Source of the DNA: Otis tarda
Taxonomy: Eukaryota > Chordata > Aves > Otidiformes > Otididae
DNA: 64,000 nucleotides
NCBI GenBank assembly: GCA_026413225.1
Contig: CM048552.1
Coordinates: 193,942,553-194,006,552 of the forward strand
Direction: 5' to 3'
Each line of letters begins with the position of its first letter. The stretch's first letter is position 1. A program made the position numbers and the translations under genes. Positions 55,982 to 64,000 of this stretch are shown in pieces. The notes under the pieces were generated by a model. The model did not search any database and was not told the origin of the DNA. It saw only the letters and a program-made list of their open reading frames with translations.

Positions 55982-58900
55982 TGGTCTTCAAAAGTGCTGA
56001 CAAGGTGGTGTCTTCTACTGAAACAGCAGTAGCCTTCATCTGGGCAAAAGCCACCCAGCAAGTAGCTGCACAGGGCTGTGACTAGATGGTTAGTGAAGGT
56101 ATGTTTTTGTTGGACCTCTCTCCATGAGAGTCTTCTTCCAAGCTGACTTGGTACGTGATGTTGTGTGGTGCAGCCGTGTGATGCCAATGAGTGCTTTGAG
56201 GGGAGAAGAAAAGGGGGCAACGACATAAGGCGGCACAACACCAGGGCATGACCTCAGCTGGAGGATTGCAGGGCTCTGCAGTAGCAGACCAAAGAGTCCC
56301 AGCAAACAGGGCAAGGTCTCAAAACATCCACTGTTATCTGAAAGCTTGGCCTGATGTGAAGCACAGCTCAAGCCATAACGGTCACACCTCTCCCAGCATC
56401 CACATTGCATGGGTCCTGTTGCAGGAGGACTGAGCTTATGTAACTTTTCAACCCAAATCCCACACTCTGAAGCGAGTGTTTTCTGTTTTATTCTCCTCCA
56501 GAAGAAATGGCCTCACCAAAAGTTATCAAGTGCTCTCTTAAGAGAGCTGATGAGACAACAAAGTCAGCTCTTCAATATAGTCTGGATGCTGGAGTTTACA
56601 GCCATTTGGATCCTCATTCATAGGACTGAAGTTCATTGTTTGATTAGATTATGGCATATTAATCACAGTATTCTCCAATACCAACAGGTCATCTTTGACA
56701 CTGCCTACTCCAAACTCCAAGTCATCCCTGAATTTATGGGGTTGACAACTCATACTGTGTCTATGGAAAATTAATAAAGATATGAGCTCCCAGTTTTCAT
56801 GCTGTTCTTGCTTACGGACTGCTTCTAGTTGGGCATCCCGGGAGGTTTACATACATGAGCTTACAGAGACTGAAAGGAAACACCGCTCTGCTTGGCTACC
56901 CATGGCTCTTCTGCATTGTGCAAATTGGCACATTTACCTAAAGACCTGTCTGATGTTTGGAGTGATTTTGTGGGGAAAGTGTTCAGGGCAGTGAAACCAT
57001 CAAACTGTTTGTTGTTCCAACTATTCCAGGCACCCAAAACAGCACTAGTGGTCCACAAAACTTTGCAGATACTTCTTCTAAAGCACTACAGGTTTGAAGC
57101 GTGATAACATGGTGGTCCTGCCATGGAGACAGCAACAAATATTAAGCAGAACTTCTCGGCACTTTGGCAATGGGGAAAGGATGTGACATCCATCCTCAGG
57201 ATTCGATACAATTTCTTCAGTAAAGTCCAGCAGGATCTAATATAGATTTGTCCCTTCCTACGTGTGTGGAGCACTTTTAACCTCTGCATAGCATCACTAA
57301 AAGAAAACCACACAAGAATCTTTTATTAAACAAATGATGGACAGGAGTGCTCCAGAGCACTCCTGAGCCAGGTCACTGTGCTCTGGAGGACTTTTCATGG
57401 AGGTTAGCACAGGGTTGAACAACCCTTCCCACACCTGGCCCCAGCTAAATCTTACCAGGCTGCCAGGACTTTGGCTTCAGTTGCACCCTTGAGAGGGGAT
57501 GGGGACAGATCTTTGGAGGGGGTATCTTCTTGCAGTTGTATGGACAAGAACAAAGCAACACTGAGAATACAAAATGGGTTGTCTGAGATCCAGTTGCCCA
57601 AACATAGGTGCTGTGTGTGCTACTCTGGGATATTCTGCGTGGTTTCCAGTCACTTTTCAATTGAGCAGTCTCCCATAGGACCTGTGTTATCTTTGCTAGT
57701 CGTGTGTGGATGTCTTGGATATCTTAGACATCTAAGATGGCCCTGGGAATTAAGATTTAGGCAACTAAGTACCTTCCCCATCGCCTCTGAAATATTTTGG
57801 CTGTTGCTATATCCTGTTCTTACAAAGAAGATATTTATATACTCTAGTCTACAGTTCTTGTCCTTCTTGCAGCCCAGTAAAAAGCATTCAAATGAAGCAC
57901 AAGTCCCTTGAAAACGTCCAGGTTGCTCACAGCAACCAGATCGCCATGGGGTGGTGATGTAAAGGCTTGTTTTAAATCACTGACAACCCTAGTGTTAGAG
58001 CTCTGATGGAACTACTGATTCATAAAATACCTGTTATTCTGTCTGAGAAAAGGCTATAAATCATGCTGTGAACATTTTCCAGAGCTGGAAATGCCAACAT
58101 TAGATTTTTGTATGTTACTATTTTATGATTTATATTACAGTGAAGGCTTCCACTGTCCTGTTGCCCTTAGTGTTGTACAAGTCCAAAATTTCAGTATTGT
58201 AAATGGGGAAAATTTTGTAGGAAAGGCAATGTCTTTAATTAGGCCAGTGGAAACCTTGGGAAAAAACAAAGAAGCTTTCCTGAACACAAGCCCTTCATGC
58301 TTCTGTACCACTTGAAATGGTTTTGGTGCCCCAAAGCTCTGTGTGTTTTCCCAGTCACAGCACATGACATTGTTCCCTTGGCACTTGGGTATGGACCCAA
58401 GTCCACTCACAAGCTCTAACTTGCCCCAAGCCCAACTTGTTTGGAGTAAAGTCTGTGTTAGGCACAAATCTGGGGTAAGATGCAGAGTAAGGCAAGGAGA
58501 AAGCTGAAACTCATGCCATCTCTTAGCATGGACCTAAGAGTTCTTGTGTCTGCAACACAGACCAACCTCAAGAGCACCAAGGGCTGATGGAGTCATTCAG
58601 TGCCTGGATTGGGTGAGCACACCCATGATCGGGGATGGGGATGCATCGTCTGTGAGCCATGGTTCAAACCAGGCTCCAGGCTTTGCTTTGGCCAGTGCTC
58701 CACCTGCCAGTGGAGGCATATCCAGAGGAACTTAACGGTACAATGCAGTACTGACCTCACCTTCCCATGAGATATTTTTTCTTTCCATAGCCATCCAGAT
58801 GGCACTTCAGCAATGTTGTACTGTAAATCTGGAAGCATCATGGTCATAATTACCTCACATCTGTTCACAACTGTTATCACTGCCCTGGCAGGCTTTGCTG

Positions 58901-61433
58901 AAGCTGGTATTAGTTGCTTTCCTACTTGGTAGTAAATGTTAAGTGATAAGCATTATGTCTGGTACCATTATGTATCTGTTGAGTTTAACCTCTTTGCCTC
59001 TTTCCTTTGGACCTTAAACACGCTTTATTATATCAAATAGCAATTAACATTCCTCAGGGGTGAAGGTAGCTACATGGTGTGTTTACTGAGGCGGCCAGCT
59101 GTCGCCACTTGGCAAGCAACTTTTATCATAAGCTGGTTGAATTTAACATATATCAGCATTTATCAGCCCAGACTTTGTCAGTTTTATAAACGAAAAGTGA
59201 GGGACAATAAATCATTTGGTGCCCAGGTGATGCTGCATATATTAGAAAGGGTATTTACCAGGCCGGGTGGATTCAACCAACAAAAGACATTCAAAGTTTT
59301 ATTTGATCTGTATTGAATATAGCCTCACATGCTTTTTTTGGTGCACAACTCACATCTGAAAGCTTTGGTGAGATGTGTTCTGGATGGTGCCATTCGTTTT
59401 CTTCCAGGCTGGCTGCCGCAGCCTTTGCTCCTGGTTAGTGATACGCGAACATTTCCACCGACTTCTGTTGGAGTGTTTGACTCAGCATCCATAGCATGAC
59501 TGATAAGTCTCCTCACTTGTGGGGGATGGAGCCCAGAGCTGGGAGGAGAAACACACTAAAGTGGGACAAGCCTCCATTCTTAGATGCTTTAAAAATAAAA
59601 AATTACTCTACTAATTCACAACAATGCTTTACTAACCTCAACAGACATCCTCTGAATTTTCCAGGACTAGGACTCATAGATGACATCTACACCAGTAAAT
59701 CAAATGGGTCAGAGAACAGATACTGGGTGTGAGTGGCAGGCTGCTGCTCACATCCACACAACTAAAACCTTTTCCACCCCAGAGTGGGTGGCTCATCCAC
59801 AACACCTAGTAGGAATAGCTCTGTGCCACTCCTGAACCATGTCCAGGCTAGCTGGCATGGGATGAAACTCTTGCCAGGGAGTGTGCTGCACCCTTAAACA
59901 GTGTGTGTGACTGCAGAGCAGGGGTCAAATCCTGCGTTTGGGGATAACTTAGGTCACGTGTCACTGCCCTTGCCTTGGGCAATATGGAAGAAGGGGTGTG
60001 TTTTGCAGATGATGATTTAACACAGCCTGGAAGATGAGGTCACTACAGTGTGTGGCAGCATGGGAAGTCCTCTAGAGCATCATTGGCACTTCATCATTGC
60101 GTCTACAGACCATAATGCTAACAGAAACCCAACCTAAGAGTGTGTTTACACTTGTATGTTAAGGGGGGAATTGGAGCATTTGAAGTTCAGGAGCAAACCC
60201 ATCCACCACATCAGCGTGTCCTCCAGCCAGATGGAGGACAGACAGCAAGGGCTGCAAGGCAGCAGCCATTAGTGGGGGTCATTAAGACCATGTTTGTACT
60301 GTTTAATAAAGAAGGGTCAGGGAGAGATGCCTGGTAAAAGCCAAATGGCATCGCATGGCTCCTTGCCCACTCTGCCAGGCGCTAACCTTTCCCTTTGCAG
60401 GGAGCCGGGTGGAGAGGTTTATCCAGCAACAGGGAGGGAGGTAACACCTCAGCAAGGTGACCAAGCAGGGGTCCAGTGCCCAGGCTCTCCTTAGCTTGTA
60501 TTTATCAATTTATACCATGCTGCTGAGTTGAGACCTACAAGAAGCCACAGATCAGCCCCTCAGACCTCTTTGCTAGGGCAGTATCAGTCTTTTTACTTGA
60601 CTGCAGTGACAAAAACCCTTGCACTAACGTGCCTGGAGCCACTTCCTTCACAGCATGAGCAAGGGCTGGTTCACTGAAGGGCTGGGGGACCTTCCACGCT
60701 CTTCCCACAGTTCATTCTAGAAGGAGAGCAATATTTCGCTGATTGTTTTGTTGATTTTGCCAGTCTCAGAGTGTACCAATGGAAAGAACGGTGAGCTGTG
60801 CCCTCGCAGGGACACCAGCTGGCGTGTGCAAAAAGAGAGGACAAAGTAGTGTGGTGTGCTGTGCAGTGAATACTGTTGGAGCCAAGTGTTAAGTCAGGGA
60901 TTAAGTAAGGAGAAGGGGTTGTGGGTGGCACCGCTGGCTGAACACAAAGCCATTTAACAGAGGGTTTTGCCCCAAAGAAATAGAATGGGAGAGGCTGGAA
61001 CCTCTTACCTGTGCCAGCCAGAGGGGTTCATGGCTAAGACTGCTGTTTCCCTACATTTTCCTTGTCCTGTGGGAAAAAAAAAATAAAAATATTAATTTAT
61101 TCTGTTTTCCTTCTTTGCTTTTCAGCTGGAGAGAGTGTTACAGCCAGGCTTTCTCCCTTCCAGCCTCCGTGCTCTGGAGGCTCAGGACTGCAGAGGGGTG
61201 TGCTAGAGGAATGCCTGTATGGTCCCTAATTTTCCGAGGAGGAAAACTTGAACACGTGGACTAGCAACTTGAGAGAAGTTTTGGGCATGCTGGATGCCCA
61301 AAAGGAGTTACATGCCATCAGCCAGCCAGCAAAAGTCATCCCATGCAGGGACACTGTCCAGAGGATGTGGCAGTAGTATAAAAGAATACATGAGAATTTA
61401 GGATGTGCTCTTTTCTGAAATAAGGAAGCACTT
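55982..61433. other. Intergenic, one candidate element
   Basis: Unique DNA between two CR1 copies; contains the element at 59.1-59.3 kb. No gene seen. Confidence 0.5.
59100..59335. promoter_or_regulatory. Candidate conserved element between PDX1 and GSX1
   Basis: Non-repetitive AT-rich block with TTATCATAA, CATTTATCAGC, TTTTATAAACG, CAATAAATCATTT, TATTTAC (FOXA-type, 59252-59258) and TTCAAAGTTTTATTTGATC. Motif density is well above its neighbours. It is about 19.5 kb 5' of PDX1. Role inferred. Confidence 0.3.
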
Positions 61434-61577
61434 AGAATCATAGAATCATAGAATGGTTTGGAAGGGACCTTTAAAGGTCATCCAGTCCAACCCCCCTGCA
61501 AGGAGCAGGGACATCTCCAACCAGATCAGGTTGCTCAGAGCCTCATCCAACCTGGCCTTGAATGTTTCCAGGGAATG
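61434..61577 (-). mobile_element. CR1 LINE 3'-end fragment
   Basis: Three terminal octamers (AGAATCAT), TTTGGAAGGGACCTTTAAAG, ending within GTTTCCAGGGA; about 145 bp. Confidence 0.94.
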
Positions 61578-62989
61578 GAGGGAAAGGAGGGCAATATTTC
61601 TACTGCTCCCAGTACATTAGCAGGAGTCCAGAGAGAAAATTTCCACTGGGATCAGCTAGAGCTTTTATGAATCCATCATAGCAAGCCATCAGCAGGGTCA
61701 CTTCTTAGCTTATTTTTGGGGTTTTCAAAAGTCTACAACAGTAAAAGGGAAAAATAACATAAGAGTGCCCCAAACACCATTCCAGTTGTCAAATTCCAGT
61801 CACATTCAGAAAATAATTTAATCTCCCCTTTGCCTCAACCTAAATTTAAACATTTAACAGACATTTCATTTCCACATATGTTTGTCTGGACATTGGCTCA
61901 ATTTCTCTAATTGAGTTTAAACGAACTAAAAAAAAAACTTTGAAACAACAACAAAAGCAATGAATATGCAGCATGTTAGTTCGGGTTGGATTTTGGTTCT
62001 ACTCTTTAAAAAGTGTTATCCCACCATTTCCCGCCTTATTTTCAATTAGCTGCTGTAGAAAGCAGCACATTTCTTATTTATTCTGCTGAAAGCCAAGTGC
62101 AGCCAGTGCTAAGCACATCCAAAAATCTCGTGCATGGTCCTGAAGTTGCTTTACCTTTGAAGACTTAAAGTCAGATTGATATTGATCGTCTGTCTCTCTT
62201 GAATCGCTGCCCCTTGTGGGCACACAGGTGTGTGGTTTCCTTATCCAGAGCCATTATGTGTGCTTGGCTATGCCCATATTCACACCTTCCTTACTCCAGC
62301 ATTAATCACCCTGGGTCCCATTGTCCCTTAACATCCTTCCCTGCTTTGTTAGTAGTTTACAAGTCTATAACACAGCTCTAGATAGCTCTTTAACGTGTTT
62401 TCAATAGAGCTTTTATCAGATCAGGTACTCAGCCCTGGAGTGTTACTGGTTTTAAGGGTAAGTGGGATGGCGGCTCAGCCGCAGGAAGTGATGTCCAGCT
62501 GCAACACCGTGCCTTACCTTAAGCGTAGCATTATTTAGGGCTGTCTTTACAGCCACACTTAATCCAGATTTCAGCGAAGTTTAAGCAGTAGTGTTTAAGT
62601 GCTCCAGAGACCTTTTCCATGCATGCTGAAGGAATAAGGAGGAGCAGATCCCAGCAGGCTGCCAGCCGGCCAGGGCAGCTCGGGGCTTTCCAAGAGCTTC
62701 TTCTAGGTTCGTGTAAGGCCAAAAGACAAAATTAGAGATAAAACAAAACAGAATAGCCCTCTCTAACCGGCTACTGTCCCAGAGACCTCCAGGAGCCCTG
62801 GGGAGATGCTTCTGTCCCTTCCAACCTGACCGACAACTGACCCTTAACCTTCCCTCGGACATTTTTGCCCTGCCACAAGAAATTTGTTTTCTCTGTCGTT
62901 CCAGGATCGCACGTCTAACCTATCCTTCTGGTGAAAAAGCACCTGGACCTGAGGGAAACGCGGGGACGGATGGTTTTCCTGTGATCCAG
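61578..62989. other. Intergenic, nothing firm
   Basis: AT-rich unique DNA (notably 61790-62100, with several homeobox-like cores) leading into the right CpG island. No gene seen. Confidence 0.45.
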
Positions 62990-63780
62990 CCACCGGCTTT
63001 CCTCCCAGGACGGCCCCCGTACGCCCCAACGCCGCTTTACATTTCCTTTACATTTCCTCTGCAGCGTTTTCCACGGGATGTTCGTGCGCGTATCGATGTT
63101 CGCAGGCGTGTGCGCGCTCCCTCCCCACGGAAAGAGGGGGAGAGGGCGGCGGCACCCGGGGTGGGCCCGCCGTCCGCCGCCGCCAGGGGGCGCTGCGGCC
63201 CCACGGTTGGCGGCGGGCGGCCGTGCCGCCGCCCGACGGGGCGGGGGATGCGCACGGGGACGGGGCACCGCCGTCGGGTGGGGGGGGCGGGAGGACTCAC
63301 CCCACCGCAGTGTGGGACGACCCCTGCTCAGTAAGCAGTGCCGGCGCCGCTGGGGAAGGACCCGATCCTGGGAGCTCCGCCATCACCGCTCCGGTCACCT
63401 TCAACCCCCCACCGCTGCCCGCTCTGTGCTGCTCGGGAACTGGCTGCTTACCCCCTCCACGTTCCTCCTTCCCCTCCCCCGCCTCTTTCCTTTCGGAGCT
63501 GTGTGCTACGTCTCTGTCCTGCCGGGGACGGGAGGGTGGAAGAGCTCAACCCCGGCCCTGCCTCAGGAGCCGCGGAGGAGGGGGATGCACCCAAAAGCTT
63601 CCCCGAGGAGGCAGCCCCCCTCAGACCGGCAGCGCGGAGCCCTGGGGCAGAGCCCGGCCGGCCCTCGGGGCACGGAGGGACACAGGGGCCGGGGAGGGCC
63701 ACGGGGGGAGGGCTCCGGGGGTCAGGGTGGGACCCGCGGCCCTCACCTCTCCGCCTAAGGCAGAAGCCTGAATGGTATTC
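62990..63780. promoter_or_regulatory. CpG island near right edge
   Basis: A GC- and CpG-rich segment of about 0.8 kb after 20 kb of ordinary DNA. Open frames on both strands show no homeodomain or other domain. By synteny GSX1 should follow beyond the edge; the island may be part of its 3' or regulatory domain, or an unlinked promoter. Confidence 0.5.
63176..63197 (+). promoter_or_regulatory. Strong CTCF-like motif
   Basis: The 63176-63197 site has the core CCGCCAGGGGGCGCTGCG, the strongest CTCF consensus match in the window, + orientation. It lies within the CpG island near the right end, between PDX1 and the expected GSX1. Confidence 0.6.
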
Positions 63781-63814
63781 TCTGCCGTCCAACCCCCCCT
63801 CTCCTCCCTTGCTC

Positions 63815-64000
63815 CTATAGAGTCCAGCAATTTAAGCAAGTTCACCAAGCTGTGTCATGCTTCATGACTAATTCACATATTTAAATAGGAACGGTCAAAG
63901 CTGGACTATTTGATGCCAGCCAAGCGCATTTATCAGGTCAAAAAAGCTCACAATGGCTGGAGGCTCCGTGTGTGTGCGCGGGTGTCTGATATAAGCGCTT
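63815..64000. promoter_or_regulatory. Candidate conserved element at right edge
   Basis: Mixed-composition block right after the CpG island with GCATTTATCAGG, TTTAAATAGG and GGTCAAAAAAGC motifs and no repeat. It looks like a regulatory element but is cut by the window edge; inference only. Confidence 0.25.

Noticed and set aside
62990-64000. GSX1 exon in the right CpG island
   Set aside because: No homeodomain frame on either strand; GSX1 presumably lies beyond the window.

Overview
The window is avian genomic DNA carrying two of the three ParaHox genes. CDX2 lies on the + strand (coding exons between 12009 and 15130) and PDX1 on the - strand (coding exons between 35688 and 39592). They are convergent, with about 20.5 kb between stop codons. 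This matches the vertebrate order GSX1 - PDX1 - CDX2 - URAD - FLT3 in flipped orientation, so URAD/FLT3 should lie beyond the left edge and GSX1 beyond the right. I found no URAD or GSX1 exon here. Nine CR1 LINE 3' ends, seven of them on the - strand, identify a bird. A solo LTR of a family I recognise from non-galliform birds points to Neoaves; species cannot be decided.

Layout. 1-7.3 kb: non-coding DNA with one solo LTR and two CR1 fragments. 7.3-11.9 kb: GC-rich 5' flank of CDX2, with a tandem duplication and a proximal promoter containing octamer, CDX-like, TCF/LEF-like and TATA motifs. 12.0-15.6 kb: CDX2 in three exons; its 170-bp second intron holds an in-frame 15-bp repeat. 15.6-24.2 kb: AT-rich flank with candidate enhancers. 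24.2-25.1 kb: a large purine microsatellite next to an orphan CpG island that ends in a consensus splice donor. 25.1-33.3 kb: ordinary intergenic DNA. 33.3-39.6 kb: PDX1 in two exons, with a long 3' untranslated candidate and a 3.1-kb intron containing a 370-bp purine tract. 39.6-42.6 kb: PDX1 5' flank, in which a pentamer minisatellite of about 1 kb sits between the promoter and two motif-rich enhancer candidates. 42.6-64 kb: gene-poor DNA toward GSX1 with CR1 copies, a few candidate conserved elements, and a CpG island with a strong CTCF-like motif near the right end.

Both proteins are homeodomain transcription factors of endoderm patterning: CDX2 for posterior gut and intestine, PDX1 for pancreas and duodenum. 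Both reading frames are intact with standard GT-AG splice sites. No RNA gene or protein-coding gene beyond these two could be supported. Regulatory calls rest on motif reading by eye without alignment and are marked accordingly.
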